A stretch of DNA of 64,000 bases. Origin: Xylophilus sp042867185 (GTDB taxonomy: Bacteria; Pseudomonadota; Gammaproteobacteria; Burkholderiales; Burkholderiaceae_C). Location of the stretch: contig JBHZQV010000001.1 in the NCBI GenBank assembly GCA_042867185.1, positions 186,001 through 250,000 of the forward strand, in the 5' to 3' direction. This document shows positions 1 to 8,711 of the stretch, in pieces; positions within the stretch are counted from its first letter, which is position 1, and each line of letters opens with the position of its first letter. A program made the translations under genes and the position numbers. A model generated the notes under the pieces. It saw nothing but the letters and a program-made list of their open reading frames with translations. It ran no database searches and was not told where the DNA came from.

Positions 1-2709
1 GACCCGCAGCAGTTCGCGCAGCACTTCCTGTGCCGGGTCGCCCGGGCGCTGGGTGATGACGAGCCGCGCACGGGCGATGCGTCGGGTCTGGTCCAGGCCC
101 TCCTCGGTCAACCAGCGGGCCCGTGCCTCGGCGGCCGACACGCGGGTGCCGCCTTCCGCCTTGCGGGCGGCCTGCCATTCGCGCGACAGCAGCTCCCGCC
201 GCAGCCGCCAGGCACGGTCGGTCTGCTGGTTCTGGTCGAGCGCGTCCGCGTAGTTCATCATCCAGAGGAAGTCGCCCTGGTGCGCCTTCAGCTGGGGCGT
301 CAGGTAGCGGTCGAGCGAGATCTGGGGCAGCGAGAGCGCCTGGTAGGCGGCCGCCAGGGCGTCGTGCACGTTCTCGTCGCGCGCCCAGACCCGCTCCTGG
401 GTGGCCAGCAGGGTGCGCAGCGACACCGCGTCGTTGCTGTCGATGAACAGCCACAACAGCGCCTGGCGCATGTCGGACGAGTCGGGGCTCTGCCGCAGGC
501 CGGCCTCGAAGTAGCGGCGCGCCTCGGGCAGGTTGCCGGTGTTCTGGTAGTAGCTGCCGGCCAGCCGCATGAATTCGGGAATCTGCCGGAGCCGGGACGC
601 GGCGCGGCTGGTGGCTTGCGGGTTCGCGTCCAGGCGCCTGAGCAGCAGTCCGACGTCGTCCCAGCGGTTGCGGCTGGAATAGATGGACAGCGCGTCGACC
701 AGGTAGCGCGGCTCGTCGAACCGCTCCCAGGCCAGCACCGACACCCGCGCCGCCTCGAGCGGCTGGTCGTTGTTCAGCAGGCGCACCAGCGCGTCGTAGT
801 CCGAGCTGTCCGTGTCCGTGCCTTCCACCAGGCGGCGATAGGCCTGCACCGCCAGTTCGTTGCGCTGGCGGCTCTCGGCCAGCTGGGCCGTCAGGCGCCA
901 GTAGTCGTTCTGGTCGGTGCCCACGTTCGGCTGCTGCTGGGCGGTCTCCAGCCAGCGCAGGCCTTCGTCCGGCTGCCCGTGGGTCAGGGCCAGCACGGCG
1001 GCGCGCATCGCCCGGGCCTGGGTGACCTGGGCCTTGTCGGACAGCAGGCGCCGCCAGCTGTCGAGCGCGAGGGCCGGCTGTCCGGCCCGCTCGGCCAGGT
1101 TGGCCAGCAGCTCGACCGCCGGCGGCGTCCTGGCATGGGCCTTCAGGTAGTCGAGCGCGGGCTGCGGCTCGCCGATGCGCTCGTAGGCGTCGACCAGGGC
1201 GCGCATCAGCGCGAAGTCTTCCGGGCGGCTGCGCAACCGGTGGCGCAGGCCCTCGACCAGGGCGCGGTCGTCGAACTGGCCGGGCGCCAGCCGCAGCACC
1301 GATTGCCACGCCTCCTCGCGGTCGGTCTTGCGGGCGAGGTAGAGCCAGTTCTCCAGCGCCGTCGAAGACCGCAGTGTCCAGTCGGATACGCGGGCCAGGC
1401 GCTCTCGCCACACCAGGTCTTGCGGGAGGTTCTGCACCGCCGCGTTGGCCAGCGACCAGGCGTCGTCCAGCTTGCGGTTCTCGACGAAGACTTCGTAGCC
1501 CAGGGTGTAGATCTTGTCGTCGAAAGGCAAGCCCGGCACCGCGCCGGGGCGCGGCGCGGGGCGCGGCGCGGGGCGCGGCGCGGGGGGCGGCGCGGGAGCC
1601 GCGGCTGCGGATGCGGCGCCCCGGGGCGCCTCCTGCGCCATGCGGCGCTGCTGCCAGGTGCCGGCATCGGCCGCGGCGAGCATCGGCGGCAGCATCAGGT
1701 GGGCACCGTCGTCGTAGCCGTACCGCGCAAGGGGCGGGTCCATCGCCGCACCGTGCAGCGGGCGCAGCAGCGCGCCGACCGGTGCCATGCTGCCGACCAG
1801 GATCGCCGCCGTATCGGGCATCTGCTGCATCAGCGAGATGCGCAGCAGGCGGCGTACATAGCGGTCGGCCACGGCGGGCTTGCCCGCGGCGCGCGCCAGG
1901 TTGGTGATCATCAACAGGGTCTGCACGTCGTCCGAGAGCGGGCCCAGTTCGCGCTCGGCCAGCGCCAGGGCCGCCACCGGCTGGTTGCCCGACTGCAGCG
2001 CCTTCACCGCGGCGGTGTAGTAGACCTTGGCCTGCTGCGGGTCGGGCGTCATCTGGCGCGCCAGCAGGTACAGCTCGGCGCAGGCGGCGTAGTCGGAGGT
2101 CCCCAGCGCCTCTTTGGCCGCCTGCTCGTAGAGACGCGCGGCTTCGCGGGGGTCGGTCGCCTGCGCGGCCAGCTGCCGGGTCAGCACCACGCCGGTCGCG
2201 CGGTCTTCCAGGTCGGCCGCACGGCGGGCCAGCAGGACCTGACGCTCGATCGGCCAGCGCTCCTGCGTCAGGACCTTGAGCTGGCGTTTCAGGTCGTCGC
2301 GCAGGTCCTTGCGGCGCTCGGCTTCCTTCTCGGGCGTGCGCTGGTAGTCGGCGTAGGTCAGGTCCCAGAGGCTCCAGAGCGCGTCGCGGTGCAGCGCCGG
2401 ATCGGACGAGTCGAGCGCCGGCTGCAAGGTCGCGCGCGCGTCGGCCATGTCGCCCATCGCGATCTGGCGCTGGGCCAGCAGCAGCCGCAGGCGCGGGTTG
2501 TCCGGGTCGCTGCGCAACAGGTTGTGGAGGTAGGCCACCGACAGGGCAACATCGGGCGTATCGGACAGCCTGCGCTCCAGATCCTGCTTGGGATAGAGCA
2601 GCCACAGGCCTCCGCCGACCATGCTGGCCAGCAGGGCGATGAGCCACGGGGGCGCCAGTACCGGCCGCTCAGCGGGCTGGGCACTGGAGCTGGATTTGTG
2701 CTGCAGCAT
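1..2709 (-). CDS. pelB: PelB, Pel polysaccharide export TPR scaffold/outer-membrane protein (3' end beyond window)
   Basis: The frame is open for 903 codons from an ATG at 2709 to the left edge with no stop, so the C-terminal part, which should hold the beta-barrel, lies outside. The N-terminus is cytoplasmic-looking, followed by one hydrophobic segment (about residues 23-38). The rest is alpha-helical and Leu/Ala/Arg-rich with repeated helical pairs, as in the TPR periplasmic scaffold of PelB. A Pro/Ala-rich stretch near residues 370-390 (about 1550-1605) interrupts it. The start overlaps the end of pelA by 41 bp, the pelA-pelB order and coupling expected for a pel operon. In the known system PelB guides the cationic polymer through the periplasm, works with PelA, and forms the secretion pore. 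Identification rests mainly on PelA next door plus the TPR architecture. Confidence 0.85.
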   Translation of the reverse strand, partial: MLQHKSSSSAQPAERPVLAPPWLIALLASMVGGGLWLLYPKQDLERRLSDTPDVALSVAYLHNLLRSDPDNPRLRLLLAQRQIAMGDMADARATLQPALDSSDPALHRDALWSLWDLTYADYQRTPEKEAERRKDLRDDLKRQLKVLTQERWPIERQVLLARRAADLEDRATGVVLTRQLAAQATDPREAARLYEQAAKEALGTSDYAACAELYLLARQMTPDPQQAKVYYTAAVKALQSGNQPVAALALAERELGPLSDDVQTLLMITNLARAAGKPAVADRYVRRLLRISLMQQMPDTAAILVGSMAPVGALLRPLHGAAMDPPLARYGYDDGAHLMLPPMLAAADAGTWQQRRMAQEAPRGAASAAAAPAPPPAPRPAPRPAPRPGAVPGLPFDDKIYTLGYEVFVENRKLDDAWSLANAAVQNLPQDLVWRERLARVSDWTLRSSTALENWLYLARKTDREEAWQSVLRLAPGQFDDRALVEGLRHRLRSRPEDFALMRALVDAYERIGEPQPALDYLKAHARTPPAVELLANLAERAGQPALALDSWRRLLSDKAQVTQARAMRAAVLALTHGQPDEGLRWLETAQQQPNVGTDQNDYWRLTAQLAESRQRNELAVQAYRRLVEGTDTDSSDYDALVRLLNNDQPLEAARVSVLAWERFDEPRYLVDALSIYSSRNRWDDVGLLLRRLDANPQATSRAASRLRQIPEFMRLAGSYYQNTGNLPEARRYFEAGLRQSPDSSDMRQALLWLFIDSNDAVSLRTLLATQERVWARDENVHDALAAAYQALSLPQISLDRYLTPQLKAHQGDFLWMMNYADALDQNQQTDRAWRLRRELLSREWQAARKAEGGTRVSAAEARARWLTEEGLDQTRRIARARLVITQRPGDPAQEVLRELLRV

Positions 2710-5491
2710 CGGAGAGTCGGTACTGTTGGATGGCCGGTGGGGCCGGGGAAGCTGCGCGGATCGGGGTCAGCAGGCGCTGGTTGGCGCGCACCTGGCAGTT
2801 GCCGGCCTGGGCCAGACCGAAAGCCAGGGGGGCGTAGCCCTTCAGCGTGAAATCGGTGCGGCCGCCCTGCTCGCGAACGGACCAGTCGGCCAGGCGGGCG
2901 TTGGCGTCGGAGAGGTACGGGCCCTGCGGTGCGGCCGGCGCGGCGGCGTCGCCCGCGCGCATGCGCAGCCAGGCGGCACCGCCGGTCAGGTGCACGTAGC
3001 TGCCGCCTTCGGTCGCCGCGTTGTAGCCGGCCACGCCCCGGCTGGCCTGGGGCTGGGGCGTGCCGAGCGCGGCCGGCATGCGCAAGGTGCGCAGTTCTCC
3101 GTCGCCGCGCACCCGCCAGCCGTCGCCGTCGCGGGCCACCGCGTAGGTATGGAAGTCCTGCACCTTGCGGATGAATTCCGATGCGAACACCGGATGCAGC
3201 GGCTGCGCCTCGGCCCAGTCGTACACCTTGCGCAGCGCGTTCAGGCCGGCGCGCTTGCTGGCGGAATACACGTGGTAGTAGATGTCGACCGGCTTGATGC
3301 GGCGCGGCGTGCCGGTCATCTCGAAGCTCTGCAGCACCTGCTCGTAGCCGTAGTACGGGCCCTTCCACAGGTTGGTGTAGATGTTCTCGTTGGTGATCGG
3401 CGCATAGACCTGCAGCAGCCCGCCCTTCTGGATGCCGTACGCCCCGACGGCGGTGAGCGTCGGATTGGTGCGGGTGATCGAGGTGTCGCCGCCGTTCATG
3501 TTGAGCAGGCCGGCCTTCGCGGTGATCTGCAACGCTTCGGCGTTGGGCGCGGTGTCGCCCGACCACAGCAGGATCTTGACCTTCTTGCCGGGTGGCGCCA
3601 GCCGGCTGTTGATGTAGTCGGTCGAGCCCACAATCTCGCGGGTGAGGTCCATGGTGTAGCCCGGGACCTCCAGGCTCATCGCCGCTTCGGAGTTGTCGCT
3701 GAAGGTGCCGTGGCGCACGTTGCGGTCCCAGAGGAACGGGTGCGAATAGGTATGGCTGGCGATCTCGACGTGCGGCAGCGCGAACATGCGGCGCGCCACG
3801 TCTTCGAGCTCCTTGCTCATCTCGGGGTGCAGGCCGTGCGGCGCGATCTCGGCCTCGATCACCGACATGGTCTGCGGCACGGTGCGGTATTTCTCGAAGA
3901 TTTCCTTCAGCAGTACCTGGCCGGCATCGGGGCTGCCCGGCAGCTCGGCGCGCGAAGGGAACCCGTCGCCGTCCACATGCGAGAACAGCAGCCGGCGGCC
4001 GTTCTCGGTGGTGACGTCGGGCACCGGCACCGGCGGCAGGCGCAGCGCCTGCGTCAGGAAGGCGAACGGCTCCACCACCCAGCGGGTGTAGCCGGTGCCC
4101 GGCACCTCGGCGACCACGAAGGGGTCCATCATGAAGCCGCCCCAGGGCATCACCGCGCCGGCCAGCACCGACTGGTTGCGCTGGTCCTTGAACTCGACCA
4201 GCGGCCGCGTCGCCTGCACCGGTGCGCCGTTGCGCACCACCCGTTCGAACTGTGCGCGGGTGGCCGGCTCCAGCGCCGTCTCGAAACCCATCATCGGGTC
4301 GCGTGCCACCGTCTGCTGGGTGCCGCGGGGCGCGGTGCCGTTGGGCTGGATGCCCAGCGCCTCGACCAGGGACCGGTCGAGCGCGAAGCCGAAGTTGCCC
4401 AGCACCGCCACCGGCATCTGCTCGTCCAGCCGCGCCTGCAGCCACTGCTGCACCGGCTTGACGCGGTTCTCGGGCAGAAAGCCCGAGAACCAGGTCACGA
4501 CGCCGGCGTAGCGATCCTGGTACACCTCGGCAGGCAACGCCTCGCGCACGTCCACGTAGTCGACCACGTAGCCCATGTGGTTCAGCGGCATCTGCAAAAA
4601 GCGGTGGGCAGGCGTGTAGTTGAGCGCCGGCGCCTCGCCGCCGTCGTACAGCACCATCACCCGGCGCGGCACGGCTTCTATGCTGCCGATGCCGATGGTC
4701 TTCACATGGCCGTCGGTGACCCAGGGGATGAAGCCCAGCGCCTTGATCTGCTCGGCGGTCGCGCGGGCCAGCGCGCGGTCTTGCGGCGCCACATAGTCGA
4801 TCGCCAGGATCGGCAGACCGTCGCGTTCCTGGATCGTGCGCAGCTGGCCCAGCAGCCATTCGCGGTCTTCGGTTTTCACCGGCTCGTAGCGCTGGGTGCC
4901 GGCGTTCCAGCCGCGGTAGAGCGATTCGACCGCCACCATCTTGACCTTGTCCTTCACCCGCGGCACCACCTCGAAGCCGCGGTTCAGGATCAGCTGGATG
5001 CCGGGGTAACGCTGGTGCAGCGTCTCGATCACCCGGACGATGCCCGCCTGCTGCGCAGCCTCGTCGAACTGCTTGGAAAGGCGGTAGGAGTCGAGCGTGT
5101 CGAGAAAGAAGCCCCGGTAGCCTTTCTGCCAGAGCGGGCCCACCACCTTGTCGGCGAAGAACGCGGGCCATTCGGCCGGTGTCTGGTCCACCACGTCGGA
5201 ATTCCAGTCGCCGTTGCGGGCCATCTTCCATGCCGCGGGAATCTCGGGGTAGTAGGGCCGCGACGGCTGCACCTCGGCGACCGACACATAGGCGTAGAGC
5301 TCGCTGCCGGTCTTGCGGTAGGCGACCGGGTCCTGGCCATGGTCGGGCTCCACCACCACGATGTCGAACAGCTTCAGTTCGGACAGTGCGGCCGTCGGAC
5401 CGTAGTGCAGGGCCACGGCCGGCGCGGCGGCGATCCCCAGCGGCAGGGCACAACACAGACTCAGCAAGAAGAGGCGAAGATTGTGTAACAC
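2669..5491 (-). CDS. pelA: PelA, bifunctional Pel hydrolase/deacetylase
   Basis: 940 aa, close to the usual length of about 950. An N-terminal signal peptide (residues 1-22) sends it to the periplasm. A GH114-like hydrolase domain follows (about 25-270), with Glu189 in a VAVES motif at the position of the catalytic Glu. After a middle Rossmann-like region comes a polysaccharide deacetylase domain (about 495-790) with Asp507/Asp509 in SHVDGDG and the metal-binding His580/His584 in HTYSH. PelA partly deacetylates Pel, a GalNAc-rich polymer, and can also cleave it. The reading frame opens with a GTG at 5491 that lacks a clear Shine-Dalgarno sequence; a stop codon lies 12-15 nt upstream in frame, so no earlier start is possible. 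It is the first gene of a pel operon reading leftward, overlapping pelB by 41 bp. Confidence 0.95.
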   Translation of the reverse strand: MLHNLRLFLLSLCCALPLGIAAAPAVALHYGPTAALSELKLFDIVVVEPDHGQDPVAYRKTGSELYAYVSVAEVQPSRPYYPEIPAAWKMARNGDWNSDVVDQTPAEWPAFFADKVVGPLWQKGYRGFFLDTLDSYRLSKQFDEAAQQAGIVRVIETLHQRYPGIQLILNRGFEVVPRVKDKVKMVAVESLYRGWNAGTQRYEPVKTEDREWLLGQLRTIQERDGLPILAIDYVAPQDRALARATAEQIKALGFIPWVTDGHVKTIGIGSIEAVPRRVMVLYDGGEAPALNYTPAHRFLQMPLNHMGYVVDYVDVREALPAEVYQDRYAGVVTWFSGFLPENRVKPVQQWLQARLDEQMPVAVLGNFGFALDRSLVEALGIQPNGTAPRGTQQTVARDPMMGFETALEPATRAQFERVVRNGAPVQATRPLVEFKDQRNQSVLAGAVMPWGGFMMDPFVVAEVPGTGYTRWVVEPFAFLTQALRLPPVPVPDVTTENGRRLLFSHVDGDGFPSRAELPGSPDAGQVLLKEIFEKYRTVPQTMSVIEAEIAPHGLHPEMSKELEDVARRMFALPHVEIASHTYSHPFLWDRNVRHGTFSDNSEAAMSLEVPGYTMDLTREIVGSTDYINSRLAPPGKKVKILLWSGDTAPNAEALQITAKAGLLNMNGGDTSITRTNPTLTAVGAYGIQKGGLLQVYAPITNENIYTNLWKGPYYGYEQVLQSFEMTGTPRRIKPVDIYYHVYSASKRAGLNALRKVYDWAEAQPLHPVFASEFIRKVQDFHTYAVARDGDGWRVRGDGELRTLRMPAALGTPQPQASRGVAGYNAATEGGSYVHLTGGAAWLRMRAGDAAAPAAPQGPYLSDANARLADWSVREQGGRTDFTLKGYAPLAFGLAQAGNCQVRANQRLLTPIRAASPAPPAIQQYRLSDAAAQIQLQCPAR

Positions 5492-5804
5492 GACAAAAGG
5501 AAATTAGCGGACGAGATAAGGTGACAGACTTCTATACGCTGGGCCACTCGGGCATTGCAGCCCGGGCGCGACGCGATGCATACGGATACGCTGCTTACTT
5601 GCTAATTACGGGGGAGCATATGCGACTTTGCAAATCGCCCTGTGCTGAGTCAGTAGCATCTGCAGAATTTCACCCGTGTAAATATCGCTTGATGGCACTA
5701 TAGGTGCGATTAGCGAATGTGCAAGTCGGGCTTTCGGCGTTCGCTGCCGCGTACCGTCGGCAGTCCGTGCCGCGCGCCCGTCCGGATACAACCCAAGGAA
5801 CAAC
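5492..5804. promoter_or_regulatory. Divergent pelA/galE intergenic region
   Basis: This 313-bp spacer is the longest gene-free stretch apart from the array near 54 kb and is visibly more AT-rich (especially 5495-5530 and 5585-5715) than its surroundings. It must hold the promoters for the pel operon (leftward) and galE (rightward). No convincing sigma-70 pair was found by eye. An AAGGAA ribosome-binding site lies about 6 nt before the galE ATG. No tRNA, convincing small ORF or riboswitch-like fold was seen. In other bacteria pel promoters are controlled by c-di-GMP-responsive regulators; no such site could be recognised here. Confidence 0.5.
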
Positions 5805-6812
5805 ATGATTCTCGTCACCGGCGGCGCCGGCTTCATCGGCTCCCACACCTGTGTGGCGCTGGCCGCGGCCGGCATCCCCTTCCTGGTCCTCGACAACTTC
5901 TGCAACAGCCGTGGCTCCGTGCTGGAGCGGGTGGCGAAGATCACCGGCGCGGTGCCCCGGCATGTCGAGGGCGACGTGCGCGACGAGGCCCTGCTGGCCC
6001 GCCTGTTCGCCGAGTATCCGATCGAGGCGGTGGTGCATTTCGCCGCGCTCAAGTCGGTCGGCGAATCGGTGCGCGAGCCGTTGCGCTATTACGACAACAA
6101 CGTGGCCGGCACGGTGACGCTGCTGCGCGCGATGCAGAAGGCCGGCGTGCGCACCCTGGTGTTCTCGTCGTCGGCCACGGTGTACGGCGACCCGGCCTCG
6201 CTGCCGATCCGCGAGGACTTCCCGCTCTCGGCCACCAACCCCTACGGCTGGAGCAAGCTGATGATGGAGCAGGTGCTGGCCGACGTCGACGCGGCGGAGC
6301 CCGGGCAGTGGCGGATCGCGCGGCTGCGCTACTTCAACCCGGTCGGGGCCCACGAGAGCGGCCTGATCGGGGAAGACCCGCAGGACATTCCCAACAACCT
6401 GATGCCCTACGTGGCGCAGGTGGCCGTCGGCATGCGGGAGAGCCTGAGCGTCTACGGCGACGACTACCCGACGCCCGACGGCACCGGCGTGCGCGACTAT
6501 CTGCATGTCTGCGACCTGGCCGACGGCCATGTGGCCGCGCTGCGCTACCTGCGCGAACACGCCGGCCTCTTGACGGTGAACCTGGGCACCGGCCGCGCGG
6601 TGTCGGTCCTGGAGATGGTGCGCGGCTTCGAGCAGGCCAGCGGCCGGCCGGTGCCCTACCGCATCGTCGCGCGCCGGCCGGGCGACGTCGCCGCCTGCTG
6701 GGCCGATCCCGCGCGGGCCGAGCAGTTGCTGGGCTGGAAAGCGCAGCACGGCCTGGCGCGGATGTGCGCCGATGCCTGGCGCTGGCAGGACGGCGTCGGC
6801 CGGTCGCTGTAG
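5805..6812 (+). CDS. galE: UDP-glucose/UDP-GlcNAc 4-epimerase (GalE type, Cys298 variant)
   Basis: 335 aa, the normal GalE length. Extended SDR fold: NAD-binding GGAGFIGS at residues 6-13, SSSATVYG at 121-128 and the catalytic Tyr147-xxx-Lys151 (YGWSK). It interconverts UDP-Glc and UDP-Gal. The residue matching Tyr299 of E. coli GalE, in the PAYWAD motif, is Cys298 here (AACWAD; codon 6696-6698). Small residues at this site (Cys307 in human GALE) let the enzyme also accept UDP-GlcNAc/UDP-GalNAc. The gene is divergent from pelA, and Pel needs UDP-GalNAc, so a PelX-like supply role is plausible but inferred. A good ribosome-binding site (AAGGAA) supports the ATG. Confidence 0.93.
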   Translation: MILVTGGAGFIGSHTCVALAAAGIPFLVLDNFCNSRGSVLERVAKITGAVPRHVEGDVRDEALLARLFAEYPIEAVVHFAALKSVGESVREPLRYYDNNVAGTVTLLRAMQKAGVRTLVFSSSATVYGDPASLPIREDFPLSATNPYGWSKLMMEQVLADVDAAEPGQWRIARLRYFNPVGAHESGLIGEDPQDIPNNLMPYVAQVAVGMRESLSVYGDDYPTPDGTGVRDYLHVCDLADGHVAALRYLREHAGLLTVNLGTGRAVSVLEMVRGFEQASGRPVPYRIVARRPGDVAACWADPARAEQLLGWKAQHGLARMCADAWRWQDGVGRSL

Positions 6813-6882
6813 CCTCCCGCGGCGGTGGCGCGGGCGGCCCCGCGGCCGGGCGACGGTCGCCGGCGGCGCGAAGTGCGGCTCC

Positions 6883-6888
6883 TACAAT
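6883..6888 (+). promoter_or_regulatory. -10 box (TACAAT) for a leaderless mutarotase transcript
   Basis: TACAAT ends 6 nt before the ATG at 6895, so a transcript starting at the usual distance would begin at or next to the start codon. No Shine-Dalgarno sequence and no clear -35 box are visible. Prediction from sequence only. Confidence 0.4.
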
Positions 6889-6894
6889 CGCCGC

Positions 6895-7758
6895 ATGCCT
6901 GCCCTCTCTCCCGCATACCGGGCCGTGCGCCACGCGCCTTTCCACGGACTCCCAGCGCTGCACCTGGCGCTGCCCGGCGGCGCTGCCGCCGTCGTCGCCC
7001 TGCAGGGCGCCCAGGTGCTCTCCTGGACCCCGGCCGGCGGGGCGGAGCGCCTCTACCTCAGCCCGCGCGCCCGGTTCGACGGCCACGGCGCGATCCGCGG
7101 CGGCGTGCCGGTCTGCTTTCCGCAGTTCAACCAGCGCGGCCCGCTCGCCAAGCACGGTTTCGCCCGCAACCTGCCCTGGCGGGTCGAGCAGAGCGGTGCG
7201 GACGACCACGGCGTGCGTGCGGTGCTGGCCCTGGACGACACGCCCCGGACCCGCGCCTGGTGGCCGCACGGCTTCGCCGCCCGCCTGGCGGTGGAACTGG
7301 CCGACGCGCACCTGCAGATCGAACTGACGGCGCACAACACCGGCGACACCGCCTGGGATTTCACCGCCGCGCTGCACACCTACTTGCGGGTGGACGACGT
7401 GGCCCAGGCCCGGCTCGACGGCCTCGACGGCTGCGCCCGCTGGGATTCGGTGGCCGACGTGCATGCGGTGCAGCAGGGCCCGGTCGGCTTCGGTGGCGAA
7501 TACGACTGCGTGTTCTCGGCGCCGCCCGGCCCGCTGCGGCTGCAGGCCGGCGCCGCCGCCATCGGCATCACCAACAGCCCGTCGTGGACCAACACCGTCG
7601 TCTGGAACCCGGGCGCGGCGCTCTGCGCCACGCTCGCCGACATGCCGGCCGACGGCTGGCGCCGGATGCTCTGCGTCGAGGCCGCCTGCGTGGACACGCC
7701 GGTGCCGCTGGCGCCCGGGGCACGCTGGTCAGGATCGCAGCGGCTGCAGGTGGCGTAG
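6895..7758 (+). CDS. D-hexose-6-phosphate mutarotase-like protein (YeaD family)
   Basis: 287 aa aldose-1-epimerase fold protein. The motifs GGVPVCFPQF (about 74-83), KHGFAR and a late W-N-P segment (TVVWNPG) fit the YeaD/galactose mutarotase-like family, whose members interconvert the anomers of glucose-6-phosphate and other hexose-6-phosphates. The frame could extend upstream, but the start at 6895 fits the family N-terminus and sits just after a TACAAT box. It lies between galE and hisF on the same strand, with 82 bp from galE and 53 bp to hisF; there is no evident link to histidine synthesis. The substrate is inferred from family only. Confidence 0.85.
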   Translation: MPALSPAYRAVRHAPFHGLPALHLALPGGAAAVVALQGAQVLSWTPAGGAERLYLSPRARFDGHGAIRGGVPVCFPQFNQRGPLAKHGFARNLPWRVEQSGADDHGVRAVLALDDTPRTRAWWPHGFAARLAVELADAHLQIELTAHNTGDTAWDFTAALHTYLRVDDVAQARLDGLDGCARWDSVADVHAVQQGPVGFGGEYDCVFSAPPGPLRLQAGAAAIGITNSPSWTNTVVWNPGAALCATLADMPADGWRRMLCVEAACVDTPVPLAPGARWSGSQRLQVA

Positions 7759-7811
7759 CCCCGGCGCACGCCCCCCGCACTCACCTCTTCATATTTCTCC
7801 GCGGATTTCCC

Positions 7812-8612
7812 ATGCTCGCCAAACGCATCATTCCCTGCCTCGACGTGACCGGCGGCCGTGTCGTCAAGGGTGTCAATTTCCTCGAACTGCGCGACGCCGG
7901 CGACCCGGTGGAGATCGCGGCCCGCTACAACCTGCAGGGTGCCGACGAGCTCACCTTCCTCGACATCACCGCCACCAGCGACGAACGCGACCTGATCCTG
8001 CCGATCATCGAAGCCGTCGCGTCGCAGGTCTTCATCCCGCTGACCGTGGGCGGCGGCGTGCGCACGGTCGAGGACGTGCGCCGGCTGCTGAACGCCGGGG
8101 CCGACAAGACCAGCTTCAACTCGGCCGCCATCGCCAACCCGCAGGTCATCGCCGACGCATCGGCCCGCTACGGCGCGCAGTGCATCGTGGTGGCGATCGA
8201 CGCCAAGCGCCGCAGCGCCGAGGACGAGCGGCGCACGGACGGCGAGGGCCGCGCCGCCGGCCCGGGCTGGGACGTCTACAGCCACGGCGGCCGCAAGAAC
8301 ACCGGCCTGGACGCTGTCGCCTGGGCCACGACGATGGCCCGTATGGGCGCCGGCGAGATCCTGCTGACCAGCATGGACCGCGACGGCACCAAGCGCGGCT
8401 TCGACCTGGCGCTGACCCGTGCGGTGAGCGATGCGGTCTCGGTGCCGGTAATCGCCTCCGGCGGGGTCGGCAACCTCGACCACCTGGCCGACGGCGTGCA
8501 GCAGGGCGGCGCCGACGCGGTGCTGGCCGCCAGCATCTTCCACTACGGCGAGCACACCGTGGGCGAGGCCAAGGCGCGGATGGCCGAGCGGGGGATTCCG
8601 GTGCGGCTCTGA
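7812..8612 (+). CDS. hisF: Imidazole glycerol phosphate synthase cyclase subunit
   Basis: 266 aa (beta-alpha)8 barrel. The catalytic Asp11 lies in CLDVTGG and the second Asp in VVAIDAKR. The phosphate-binding loops TVGGGVR and ASGGVG are intact. It uses ammonia from HisH to convert PRFAR to imidazole glycerol phosphate and AICAR, the fifth step of histidine synthesis. Residues after DAKR form a slightly long polar loop (RSAEDERRTDGEG), a modest insertion. In relatives hisF is normally followed at once by hisI and hisE; here those lie 9.9 kb downstream beyond a minus-strand cluster. A 41-nt-type repeat element begins 8 bp after the stop. Confidence 0.97.
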   Translation: MLAKRIIPCLDVTGGRVVKGVNFLELRDAGDPVEIAARYNLQGADELTFLDITATSDERDLILPIIEAVASQVFIPLTVGGGVRTVEDVRRLLNAGADKTSFNSAAIANPQVIADASARYGAQCIVVAIDAKRRSAEDERRTDGEGRAAGPGWDVYSHGGRKNTGLDAVAWATTMARMGAGEILLTSMDRDGTKRGFDLALTRAVSDAVSVPVIASGGVGNLDHLADGVQQGGADAVLAASIFHYGEHTVGEAKARMAERGIPVRL

Positions 8613-8620
8613 ACCCGGGC

Positions 8621-8660
8621 GCTATAAAAAGAATAGCTGGAAGTCGTTGGATGGCGCCGG
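8621..8660 (+). repeat. Intergenic structured repeat, copy 1
   Basis: A 17-nt near-palindrome, GCTATAAAAAGAATAGC (8621-8637), is followed by a GCCGGC at 8655-8660 and TGTGGC. It is a degenerate copy of the element seen complete at 21810, 29953 and 40857. It starts 8 nt after the hisF stop, with the palindrome nearest the gene. It marks the left edge of the cluster that separates hisF from hisI. Confidence 0.7.
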
Positions 8661-8711
8661 CTGTGGCGACGAATCGCTTGAAAGCAGGTGTTCGGTCGTC
8701 CTGCAGCGCCG

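Noticed and set aside
1550..1605. CRISPR-like or regulatory repeat block
   Set aside because: Units are 12 bp with no spacers and translate into a low-complexity Pro/Ala/Arg stretch of PelB.
280..2850. Long plus-strand open frame opposite pelB
   Set aside because: Gly/Arg/His/Val-rich composition typical of the complementary frame of a GC-rich gene; pelB on the other strand has the conserved architecture and couples with pelA.
2621..5488. Long plus-strand open frame opposite pelA
   Set aside because: Mirror frame of pelA; no domain recognisable, no ribosome-binding site, and pelA catalytic motifs are intact.
7978..8270. Possible foreign insertion in hisF (long polar loop)
   Set aside because: Only about 10-15 extra polar residues in frame, a common loop variation in Burkholderiales HisF, with catalytic residues intact.
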